Positions 47,376 to 56,429 of a stretch of DNA of 64,000 bases are shown one piece after another. Location of the stretch: NCBI GenBank assembly GCA_963714405.1, contig CAVQOH010000006.1, positions 558,001 through 622,000 of the forward strand, given 5' to 3'. A program made the position numbers and the translations under genes. Numbering within the stretch: position 1 is the stretch's first letter; every line of letters begins with the position of its first letter. The notes beneath the pieces are model-generated. The model searched no databases. It was not told the DNA's origin and saw only the letters and a list, made by a program, of their open reading frames with translations. The stretch is from JAZGGS01 sp963714405 (GTDB lineage: Bacteria; Bacteroidota; Ignavibacteria; Ignavibacteriales; Ignavibacteriaceae).

Positions 47376-49321
47376 ATGAAAGAATTCAGGTTTAGAATTA
47401 TACTTATTGTTGGTGCTATTGCACTTTCCATTTACCTGCTTTGGCCAACCTATGCTGATTATCAAAACACTAAAGAGATAGAGGAAACTCTAAGGATTAA
47501 TAAAGAAGCGATTACTACACAGCCAACCTGATCTTACGAACAGCCAGGTCGATAAAATGCTTAAGGTAATTGAAGACAGTTTGATTACTGCTAATCCCGA
47601 TATAAGCAAAACACGAGAAAAAAGAATTAAGCTTGGGCTTGATCTGCAAGGCGGTATGAGAGTCGTACTTGAAGTTAATACCGGTAAACTGATGGAAAAA
47701 CTTGCAAAGAATCCCGATGAGGTATTTACATCATTACTAACAGAATCGGAAGAAGAAGCTGAAACTTTCTGATGAAGCTGTTGTTGATATTATTGCACGT
47801 AAATTCCAGGAAAAAGAAATCCGCTTAAGCCGTTACTTTGGAACAATCAGGCAGGATGATGATGAAATTATTACTGGTTTAAAAGATGATGCTGAAGATG
47901 CTGTTACCCGTGCAATGGAAATTATAAGAAACAGGGTTGATCAGTACGGTGTTTCTGAACCATCGATTCAAAGACAAGGCAGCCGAAGAATTATTGTTGA
48001 ACTTCCCGGTGTTGCAAGAGAAGAAGAAGCCAAGCAGCTTTTACAGGGAACTGCTCTGCTTGAGTTTAGAATAGTGCGAGAGCCGGATTTTACATTTGCA
48101 ATTATGCAAAAAATTGATGATGTGCTTGCAGGAAATGTCTCACTCACGGACACTGCAGAAGCAATAACTGGATCCACTGATACAACAGGTTCAGTAAATG
48201 ATACTACACTTACAGCAGGTGAAGATTCAATTCCAACTGAGCAGCTTACTGAAGAGGAATTTAAACAGCAGCATCCATTCTTTGCACTGGCTATATTAGA
48301 TCCACAGGGCAGAAGCGCAGATGCTTATGTTAGAGGCGATGAAAAAAATAAACTTGAATTTATTTTAAGCAGACCTGAAGTTCAGAATGTTATACCGAAT
48401 AACGTTGAATTTGTATTTTCTGCAAAATCATTACCCGGGCAGGAAGGACAGGAAATTTATATAATGTACATGGTGAACAAGGAACCTGAATTAACCGGCG
48501 GGGTAATTACTGATGCCGTTGCAACAATTGATCAGAATACATCAGCACCAATCGTGAATATGACTATGAATTCCGAAGGTGCAACTGAATGGGCAAGAAT
48601 TACAGGTGCCAATGTTGGTAAAAGAATTGCAATTATGCTGGATGGAGTCGTATTCTCAGCACCTTCTGTAAGAAATAAAATTCCTGGTGGAAGATCACAG
48701 ATAGAAGGTATGGCGGATCTGAATGAAGCAAAGCTGCTTGAGATTGTATTAAAAGCAGGTGCACTTCCTGCTCCTGTTGATATTATTGAAGAAAGAACAG
48801 TTGGGCCATCACTTGGACAGGATTCTGTTAATAGTGGTTTACTTTCTGTTATAATTGGTTACTTACTTGTTGGTATCTTTATGATATTTTACTATCAACG
48901 TTCGGGTACAATTGCAGCAGCCGTTCTTACATTTAGTATTCTTTTTATACTTGGTGTTCTTGCTGGATTTAATGCTACACTTACATTACCAGGTATTGCA
49001 GGTATTATCTTAACAATCGGTATGGCAGTGGATGCGAACGTGCTTATCTTTGAAAGAATAAGAGAAGAAATGGCAACCGGTAAAACAATTAAAGCATCGG
49101 TTGATAGCGGTTTTTCCAGAGCTTATTCAGCAATTATAGATTCAAACATAACTACATTTTTTACAGGTATTATTCTTTACCAGTTTGGTACAGGTCCTAT
49201 TCAAGGTTTCGCCTTAACTTTAATGATAGGTATTGCAGCTAGTTTATTCAGCGCACTGGTTGCTGCCAGGCTTATCTTCGATTTAATGGTAGCCAAAGGT
49301 ATTAAAGTAACTGTAGGATAA
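47376..49321 (+). CDS. secD: Protein translocase subunit SecD, two frameshifts
   Basis: SecD forms, with SecF, the proton-driven motor that pulls proteins through SecYEG. The first transmembrane helix (RIILIVGAIALSIYLL) follows the ATG at 47376. The frame breaks near 47530 (after ITTQP) and near 47770 (GCT GAA, extra A, CTT TCT). The rest is clean: LGLDLQGGMRVVLEV, RAMEIIRNRVDQYGVSEP, the P1 domain, then the last five helices with IILTIGMAVDANVLIFERI. About 648 aa in total, normal for this phylum. secF follows after 30 bp. Confidence 0.93.
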
Positions 49322-49351
49322 TTTTAACGCTTTAAGGAGTTTACTTACAAA

Positions 49352-50493
49352 ATGCGAATATTTGAAAATTTAAATTATAATTTCTTAGGTAAGAGAAAAA
49401 TTGCCTACACAATTTCTGCAGTGCTTTTTACATTAGGTGTTATTGGTGTCGTCGCACGAGGATTTCATTTTGGTATTGATTTTAAAGGCGGAAGTGAAAT
49501 TGTTCTTCAATTTGAAAAACCCGTTGATATTACTAAGATAAGACTTGATGTTGAAGATATTGGATTGGGAAATATTGAGGTAGAAACCTTTGGCGGCGAA
49601 ACAGGTGTCATGATTAGAACCGAAGAACAGGTTATACCTGCAGATATTTTTCCAAGAGTTGTAAACGGTATTGAAAAAGCAATAGATAAAGTTTTTCCAA
49701 ATGTTCCAAGGCAAATTGTTGATTCAACAGCAAGCTCTGTTACTTATGAATTTGAAAACCAGGATACTACAAATCAGGTTGTCGATGCATTGTTAAGTGC
49801 AGGTTTTCAATCAGGTAGAGTTTCTGAAGAACCAGATAATAAACAGATGATTGTTAGGGTTGGTATTGCTGATTGGATTAAAGAAAACCTTAGGGAAAAA
49901 GAAAGTGATAATTCTTTTATCGTTCTCAAGGAAGATCGTGTGGGACCAAAAATTGGTGATGAATTAAAACAGGATGCACTGCTTGCAATAATTTTTGCTT
50001 TAATAGCAATTCTTATTTATCTCGGTTTCAGGTTTAAGTTTATTTTTGCTTTTGGTGCTGTTGCTGCTCTTTTTCACGATGTGCTTATAACTCTTGGTTT
50101 ATTTGCAGCTTTATATGGATTGATTCCGGGATTGAATTTAGAAATTGATTTTACAGTTGTTGCAGCATTTCTTAACACTTATTGGTTATTCTATTAACGA
50201 TACTGTTGTAAACTTTGACCGGATCAGAGAGAATATAAAAATTCATAAAACAAGACCATATTGAGGATATTATAAATACAAGTATTAGCCAAACAATGAG
50301 CAGAACAATTTTAACAAGCGGTACAACTTTGTTAGCAGTTCTTGTGCTGTTAATTTTTGGTGGAGAAGTTCTAAAAGCATTTGCATTTACACTTATTTTT
50401 GGAACAATTATTGGTACTTATTCATCAATTTTTGTTGCAAGTACACTTGTTTATGAATATGCAAAGAAGTATAAGAAAAAATTAGAATTTTAA
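49352..50493 (+). CDS. secF: Protein translocase subunit SecF, two frameshifts
   Basis: This is the partner of SecD. The N-terminal helix is followed by GIDFKGGSEIVLQF, a periplasmic domain, then IYLGFRFKFIFAFGAVAALFHDVLITLG. The frame breaks near 50172 (TTT CTT, extra A, ACA CTT) and near 50263 (CCA TAT, extra T, GAG GAT). With both corrected the diagnostic GYSINDTVVNFDRIREN and SISQTMSRTILTSGTTLLAV read through. A bidirectional terminator follows. Both disruptions would be lethal to Sec export if real, which argues for sequence error. Confidence 0.93.
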
Positions 50494-50502
50494 TTTTATA
50501 AT

Positions 50503-50534
50503 AAAAAAGCCGGTAAGTTTTAACCGGCTTTTTT
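50503..50534. terminator. Bidirectional intrinsic terminator after secF
   Basis: The stem AAAAAAGCCGGT pairs with ACCGGCTTTTTT around an 8-nt loop, giving a T run on both strands. It lies 10 bp after the secF stop and also past the end of the convergent T9SS gene. Confidence 0.94.
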
Positions 50535-50590
50535 ATTTTATATTATTGAGAAACACTTAGCTGTTTAGATGTAACACTAGAGTAAGAATA

Positions 50591-51673
50591 TCATTTCATC
50601 AACACCATCTTTTTAGTTTCAGAAAAATCTCCAGCTTGAAGTTTATAAAAATAAATTCCACTTGTTAAGTTAGTTGCATCAAAGTCAATTCATATTCTCC
50701 TGCGGTTTTTCTTCATTTACAACGTTGCAATTTCATTCCCAAGCACATCATAAACTTTAATGTAACAGTAACTGCTCGTTCTGCAAATTCATACCTTATT
50801 GTTGTTACCGGGTTGAACGGATTTGGGTAATTCTGATAAAGTGTTATGGAGTATGGAACTATATCGTTAGTTCCTTTTACACTTACAATCTGATCCGTCA
50901 GTTCTGTTCTCAATCCCGGAATAGAAAACGGATCAATGCCAAGCAAAGAGAGATCAATATGGTTTGTAGGTATTACATCAAGTACAACCCAGTTGTCTTC
51001 AGCAATCCAGTATGTATCTTCTGTTTCAAGCAATTTTACCGGTGGTATTGGCGGGAAAAAAACCAAGCTAATCTTCCAGCTTATAAGAAATTTTTTACAG
51101 CTGAAAGTTCCCTTCACCGTGTTTATAGTTTCATCTGCCAGTCTTGTACCAAGATATTCAAATCTTAAAGGCAGAGGACTTATACTTGCTATTACTGTAT
51201 CAATTGAAAGCAAAGTATATTGCTGGTTAACACTTGCGCCGAACTTATAAACAGGATACCAATCTTCAAGTTCTGTAAAGAAATCAACAAAACTAAAATT
51301 AGGATCAGAAATAATTGAATCAACACCAAGAAGGAAAAATTCTAATGCTCCTATACGGAAATGTTCATAACCATCTGTGCCTGATAAATGAAATAATAAT
51401 GAATCAGTGTAAGGCTGAAATTGAATTGTTTGTAATGGACCTCTTTTTGAAGGAACAATATTAGCAAGTTTTCCATTATAATTCTGTGTTACAGCAAATG
51501 AATCCTGTCTGAAAAATGCTAAAGAATCAATAGGATTGTTTAAAAGAATCAAGAGGAGTTGCTTTGTAATTCCACATAAATCCTGTCTGGCCGGGAAAGT
51601 AATCACCTGCCTGCTGAGGAAAGATTGTAGGTGAACTAAAGACCAAGCAAATAAAACATATAAACGATTTCAT
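50591..51673 (-). CDS. Secreted T9SS cargo of unknown fold, frameshifted at both ends
   Basis: The ATG at 51673 starts a signal peptide (MKSFICFICLVFSS). The frame must shift near 51550 to reach the main open segment (51545-50713). It shifts again near 50700 to reach the sorting-domain end (GIYFYKLQAGDF, KKMVLMK) with its stop at 50591. The central 200 residues have no recognisable domain. The sorting domain (NYPNPFNPVTTIRYEF) identifies it as a T9SS client. Further shifts around 50695-50770 are likely. Confidence 0.78.
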
Positions 51674-51743
51674 TTTTTACCTCATCATTTTTTTTCTTTA
51701 ATATAACTCTTAGAATAATAGAAATAAACCTCATTTTAAAACT

Positions 51744-53915
51744 CTACAAAACTAAACGAAAACCTAAGGAAATGTTCCTGATTGGAGCCAAATTACCAAT
51801 GAGCTCAACATAGTTGTAATTTGTAATATTTTTAATATTGAGAATAATCATAAGAGGCAAGCCTATTGATGAAAGATTATAGGAAGTTCTAACATCAATA
51901 GTGTAAATTGGCACTCGCAGTTCTCCATCCCTGACAATTCCAAGATCAACAAGCTCGTTATCAATTTCTTCAACTTTGCTTAAATAACGGAAATCAATAC
52001 CAAGCTCTGCATTCCACTTTTTAAATTCAATGCTTGAATAAAAAATATTACGCGGGCGGTATTTTAGAGCAGTTTGCATATCAACATCTCTTGCCCACAT
52101 ATAAGTGTAACTCATTCTTAATGTTAATTGATTTTGGAAAAGATCAAAAACGGTACTCGCTTCAAAACCTTCAATTCTTGCACGAACGACATTATCAAAA
52201 ACCACCAATCCATCCAACGGATCAATTCCTGCTTCAATCATATCGTAATATTCATTCCTGAAAACCGCTGCATCAAGGATTAAAAAATAAAAAGGAGTGA
52301 ATTGAGCACCGAGTTCTATTGATAAATTGGATTCTGATTTTAATAAAGGATTTGGTTTAACAGTGATTCCGCTGGATGATGTTGATGTGAATGCTTCTGC
52401 AAGTGATGGAGCTCTAAAACCGGTTCCAACAGACGATCTTAAAATAAAATTATCTGACAGCTTATAATTTAATCCAAACTTGGGAGATAAAGCACTTGAA
52501 CTCTCCAGCGTATCAAGTATACTGTAATCATAACGCAAACCGATTGATAATATTAACGGGAATGAAAAATTAATGTCTGTAAGAGCATAAATACCAAAGC
52601 TTTGCGAGTTTGGATTGCCGAAAATGTTTGAATTTACACTCGCGAAGCTCCCCTCAATACCTGAAACTATAAAAATATTTTTTGAAATAACATTATTTAG
52701 CTGAACTTCTCCACGGTAAAGCTTTGAAGTAGATTTATTCAAAGGTGTTGCATTATCCTCCCAGTTATTATGATAATAACTAGTTCTTACATTAAGAAAC
52801 GCGCTTTCACTTAAAATACTTTTATAAATTAATCCAAAAAGATAACGATTCGTTTCAATTTTTTCTCCCTGGTTTGCATCTGGAGGAACCAAAGCATTGC
52901 GTGAATCTTTCCAGTAGATAAAATTCCCACCCCTTTTATTAAAAGTGTTTGCAATAAAAGTTAAAGATGAAGCATTGGAAAATTGGTAATGAGTTTTTAG
53001 AAAACCAATATATTTCTTAAATAAATCATTTTGCCGATAACCGGAATTTTCTAAACGTGTAAATGAAACGTTTATACCGAGTTTGCCAAAAATATTTGAA
53101 TGACCAACCGTAAAATTGTTAAACATCCTGTACTCGCCGGACCAATCCCAGATTTTATGATAAGGTTTATCATACGCACCCGCAAAAGCGTTTATAGTTG
53201 TAATTGGAACTGACGAAACATCTTTTGTAATTCCGTTAATAACCCCGCCAATTGCAGATGAGCCGTATAAAGAGCTTGCAGCGCCTTTGATTATCTCCAC
53301 TCGTTGTAATTCTGTTACAGGGATCATCTCCCAGACAATTTCACCTGTATCTCCTGTGTAAAAGGGTAATCCATCAATTGCCAGCAAAGCTCTTGAACCA
53401 ACTCCCCTGCTGTATCCGCTTGATCCCCTTATACTTATCTGGTCATCAGTCATGTTAATACCGGGAACATACCTTAATGCATCTTCAATATTTACAAAAT
53501 TCTTTTCTGTAAAGTCTATTCCCTTTATGGTTTCAGTACTAACTGTTAAATCATTTTTTTGTTGTTGATATTTACCTGCTGTTACAACAACTTCCTTCCA
53601 TTCAATTTGTATAACTTTTAAAACAATGTTAAGGGATATTGTGCCACTTCGCAGATCAATATTATTTTTTGTTAATGAAGAATATCCAACAGCGGAAAAA
53701 GTAATAGAATAAATTCCCGGAGGTAAATAATCAATTTTATAATACCCTTTTTCATCCGTAGCTGTTCCGAAATCAGTATCTTCAATTATAACATTTACAT
53801 ATTGTAAGGGATTGCTTAATGAATCAGTTACTAAACCACTTATACTGTAACTCTGAGAACTGAGTTTTGAAATGAATATCAGGAAAACAAAAGATATAAA
53901 TATTATCTTCATCAA
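51744..53915 (-). CDS. TonB-dependent receptor (siderophore/cobalamin-type)
   Basis: This is a 723-aa outer-membrane receptor. A signal peptide (about residues 1-20) is followed by a CarboxypepD_reg-like domain (about 22-110). The plug has the motifs VEDALRYVPGINM-like IEDALRYVPG, ISIRGSSGYSRGVGSRALLAIDG and VEIIKGAASSLYGSSAIGGVI, and then comes the barrel. The plug motifs are closest to colicin/siderophore/vitamin B12 receptors rather than SusC. Its ATG overlaps the stop of the upstream lipoprotein gene by 4 bp, so the two are translationally coupled and likely work together. The ligand is unknown. The gene is intact, marking the right edge of the frameshift-rich zone. Confidence 0.9.
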   Translation of the reverse strand: MMKIIFISFVFLIFISKLSSQSYSISGLVTDSLSNPLQYVNVIIEDTDFGTATDEKGYYKIDYLPPGIYSITFSAVGYSSLTKNNIDLRSGTISLNIVLKVIQIEWKEVVVTAGKYQQQKNDLTVSTETIKGIDFTEKNFVNIEDALRYVPGINMTDDQISIRGSSGYSRGVGSRALLAIDGLPFYTGDTGEIVWEMIPVTELQRVEIIKGAASSLYGSSAIGGVINGITKDVSSVPITTINAFAGAYDKPYHKIWDWSGEYRMFNNFTVGHSNIFGKLGINVSFTRLENSGYRQNDLFKKYIGFLKTHYQFSNASSLTFIANTFNKRGGNFIYWKDSRNALVPPDANQGEKIETNRYLFGLIYKSILSESAFLNVRTSYYHNNWEDNATPLNKSTSKLYRGEVQLNNVISKNIFIVSGIEGSFASVNSNIFGNPNSQSFGIYALTDINFSFPLILSIGLRYDYSILDTLESSSALSPKFGLNYKLSDNFILRSSVGTGFRAPSLAEAFTSTSSSGITVKPNPLLKSESNLSIELGAQFTPFYFLILDAAVFRNEYYDMIEAGIDPLDGLVVFDNVVRARIEGFEASTVFDLFQNQLTLRMSYTYMWARDVDMQTALKYRPRNIFYSSIEFKKWNAELGIDFRYLSKVEEIDNELVDLGIVRDGELRVPIYTIDVRTSYNLSSIGLPLMIILNIKNITNYNYVELIGNLAPIRNISLGFRLVL

Positions 53916-54430
53916 TTTCCTCCCGGTGGCTGAGGAGGAGGATTATTAAAATCGCATATTATATTAACATTTCTTACCATGGTATTTTCGGGAATTATCA
54001 GCTTACCAGGTTGTGTTGTATCACCATTTGCATAATAAACACCTGCAACAATCCAATCCTTTCTTGAAAGAGAAAGATCCTCCGTCGATTGCTGCGCAAC
54101 ACCTACGTAAGCATATTCTCCTGGTTCAATTATTCCATCGGGCGGAAAGTATGATGAATCTGCGGAACTGTAAACGTAATAGTTAGTGCCAAATGGTATT
54201 TCCCAACCAATAAACCTTAAATTAAGAATTGTAAAATCTGATGGTGCAAGCAGCGGATCTTTAAACATAACAATGTGAGTCCGTTTAATACTATCAGGCC
54301 AGGTACCTATAAAATTAACTCTTCCACTGAAACCTGTAACATCCTGTATGAATGGTTTAGGTACTATTCCATTATCAGCATCGCAGGATAAACACATTAA
54401 AAGTACAATTGATGCAAACAGTAATTTCAT
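53912..54430 (-). CDS. Lipoprotein coupled to a TonB receptor, 172 aa
   Basis: The lipobox LMCLSC predicts a lipid-anchored envelope protein. The mature part is beta-rich with an FSGRVNFIGTWPDSIKRTHIV opening and a Pro-rich C-terminus (PPPQPPGGN). I do not recognise the family. Its stop overlaps the receptor's ATG by 4 bp, so a role as a surface ligand-binding or accessory subunit of that receptor is a reasonable inference. A weak promoter-like AT stretch lies upstream. Confidence 0.7.
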   Translation of the reverse strand: MKLLFASIVLLMCLSCDADNGIVPKPFIQDVTGFSGRVNFIGTWPDSIKRTHIVMFKDPLLAPSDFTILNLRFIGWEIPFGTNYYVYSSADSSYFPPDGIIEPGEYAYVGVAQQSTEDLSLSRKDWIVAGVYYANGDTTQPGKLIIPENTMVRNVNIICDFNNPPPQPPGGN

Positions 54431-54534
54431 TTTTTCTTTTTTTTGAATTTATACTTCATTGTTGATCTAAATTTGTTCTTTTTTAAAGCAAAGTCAAGAA
54501 AAAAGAGTTTCGCTGTATTACTAATGCAAAACAA

Positions 54535-54562
54535 AACCCCTGCATTTTATAATACAGGGGTT
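54535..54562 (-). terminator. Intrinsic terminator of the T9SS gene at 54585
   Basis: On the minus strand AACCCCTGTATT pairs with the AATGCAGGGGTT arm (one mismatch) and is followed by a T-rich tract (TTGTTTTG). It lies 22 bp past the stop of the minus-strand gene. Confidence 0.8.
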
Positions 54563-54584
54563 AAATAAATAATGATAAAAAGTT

Positions 54585-55901
54585 TTACTTAATCAGCATC
54601 ATCTTCTTTGTTTGTACTAAACCAGCACTCTCAAGCTTGTACATATAAATTCCGCTTGGCAGGTTTCCTGCATCAAATGTAATTTTATGTATTCCGGATT
54701 CCTGGTTTTCATCAACTAATACTGCAATCTCTTTACCGAGAAGGTTGTATACTTTTAGAACTACCTTACCGCTTTGTGCTAACTGGTAAGAAATTTGTGT
54801 TGAAGGATTGAACGGGTTAGGATAATTTTGTTCTAAAGCAAATTCAAATGGTGTTATAACTTCAACAATAAGTTCATCAGAATATTCAAACGATCCATCC
54901 AGATCTATCTGCTTTAAGCGGTAAGTATACATACCAGCCACTACATTATTATCTGAAAAACTGTACGAACTTGGTTCAGTTGTTGTTCCATAACCTGGAA
55001 CAAATCCGATCGCCTCAAATCCATTTCCTGCGTTTCTTTCAACACTAAAACCACTGTTATTAATTTCAGTGGCTGTTACCCAGCTTAAAACAACTTCAGA
55101 ATCATTTATATTTGCAGTAAATGAAGTTAGCTCTACAGGAATAACAACAGGATAAAATGAAAGACCACTTATTCCGGGGAAGGTTGTTGGACCGATAACT
55201 GTACCAGCTCCAGTTACTGGATTAATTGAAACTAGATCTCCAGCATTGCTTGGCGCGTTAACTCCAATTCCACCATATAAAACTCCACCGGGACCAAACT
55301 CAATTGTGCCTACATTGCTGAAACCGATAGGACCAACAAGGGTTGGGACACCAGTAGCAGGATTTATTGTATAAAGTGATGACGGACCGTTGCTATGGGC
55401 AACTCCAAAAAGCACTCCTGTTGGATCAAAAGTCAAGCCTGGAACCTGATCTACAGGAAAAATTACACCAATTGTAGTTAATACACCCGTGGTTTGATTT
55501 ACAGTTACTAGATCAGTTGAAATACCCGGGTTTAAAAATGAACCCAATAAAATTCCGCCTGCATCAAAATCCAGCCCGTTTACTGCTCCGAATGGGTGAA
55601 TACCAACTAATGTTGCAACACCGGTAGTTGGATTGATTGTAACTATTTCAGCGTTTCCACCGCCGGTTGCTCCAAACAATACACCATCGTTCCTGAATTC
55701 GATCTCAGTAACATTGCCCAGTGTATTGGAAATTGGGGCAACAAGCGTTCCCATTCCTGTGGTTGTATTTAAGGTTATCAACTGGTTGGAATTTCCCGTA
55801 CTGCCGTATAAAGTACCGGGAACCTGTGCGAATGCTGTTATCCCAGTAAATACTGCTAGCATTGCTGTGATTAAAAACGTAATGGGAAATCTTTTCCTCA
55901 T
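54585..55901 (-). CDS. Secreted beta-propeller-like T9SS cargo, 438 aa
   Basis: An upstream ATG at 55988 is open, but a perfect AAGGAGG (55907-55913) sits 5 bp before the ATG at 55901 and a signal peptide (MRKRFPITFLITAML to AFAQ) begins there, so I choose 55901. Residues 25-260 or so contain about five repeats with the pattern TINPxTGxxTLVGPIGF, typical of propeller blades. An FN3-like segment (SFTANINDSEVVLSWVTATE) and a T9SS sorting domain (NYPNPFNPSTQISYQL, KKMMLIK) follow. The function is unknown; the repeats suggest a surface binding protein. The gene is clean. Confidence 0.87.
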   Translation of the reverse strand: MRKRFPITFLITAMLAVFTGITAFAQVPGTLYGSTGNSNQLITLNTTTGMGTLVAPISNTLGNVTEIEFRNDGVLFGATGGGNAEIVTINPTTGVATLVGIHPFGAVNGLDFDAGGILLGSFLNPGISTDLVTVNQTTGVLTTIGVIFPVDQVPGLTFDPTGVLFGVAHSNGPSSLYTINPATGVPTLVGPIGFSNVGTIEFGPGGVLYGGIGVNAPSNAGDLVSINPVTGAGTVIGPTTFPGISGLSFYPVVIPVELTSFTANINDSEVVLSWVTATEINNSGFSVERNAGNGFEAIGFVPGYGTTTEPSSYSFSDNNVVAGMYTYRLKQIDLDGSFEYSDELIVEVITPFEFALEQNYPNPFNPSTQISYQLAQSGKVVLKVYNLLGKEIAVLVDENQESGIHKITFDAGNLPSGIYMYKLESAGLVQTKKMMLIK

Positions 55902-55906
55902 TACTG

Positions 55907-55913
55907 CCTCCTT
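55907..55913 (-). promoter_or_regulatory. Perfect Shine-Dalgarno sequence that decides the start at 55901
   Basis: AAGGAGG on the minus strand lies 5 bases before the ATG at 55901. It rules out the longer reading from 55988, whose first 29 residues also lack signal-peptide character. Confidence 0.85.
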
Positions 55914-56010
55914 GTTAATGAATAATTTTCGATTATTTCTGTAAAAGAATAGTGTATTATCAGCACCAATAATGCACAATATTACCAAAGTTAATTAGAA
56001 TAGCAAGTAT

Positions 56011-56373
56011 TTATTTACTGCTAAGCAATTTTGCGTAGTTAATGTTTCCTATTGATGTGTAGAGAATAAGAGAATCTTTATCAAGTTTGTAAATTTTAAA
56101 TTCCAGTGAGCCTTTAATATTACGAGGTACTGGAGCAGTAATAAATTCAATTACTAATGAATCATTACTAACTTTATAAGTTCCGTCAACTATCTCTTTC
56201 TTAATATTTCTGGCTAGTCCCTTAACCACTCCGTCTTCTGTGAATTCAACAATGCTGTTGTGTTGATCCTTCCACCTGCCGATTATTTCATTTTTATAAT
56301 CAGTGCCGCAGCTTACAACAATTAAAATGATGACAAAAAATGCTATAATTTTTACAAATGTCCTGGTTTTCAA
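56011..56373 (-). CDS. Small lipoprotein, lipocalin-like, 120 aa
   Basis: The lipobox IVVSC predicts a lipid anchor. The mature domain (IIGRWKDQHNSIVEFTEDG, then a series of short strands) resembles small lipocalin-like or META/HslJ-type beta domains, but no specific function is known. It lies 56 bp downstream of the Zn/Cd ATPase on the same strand and may be co-transcribed; a metal-related role is speculation. Confidence 0.68.
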   Translation of the reverse strand: MKTRTFVKIIAFFVIILIVVSCGTDYKNEIIGRWKDQHNSIVEFTEDGVVKGLARNIKKEIVDGTYKVSNDSLVIEFITAPVPRNIKGSLEFKIYKLDKDSLILYTSIGNINYAKLLSSK

Positions 56374-56429
56374 TTTTATTCCTCAGGTTTTATACTTAGT
56401 TAAATAATATAAATAGTTATTCTATTAAT

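Noticed and set aside
28990..50300. Programmed +1 frameshifting as a new recoding system
   Set aside because: The joints have no shared slippery heptamer, no common following stop codon and no common downstream structure, and several genes need two to seven shifts. Sequence error explains them better.
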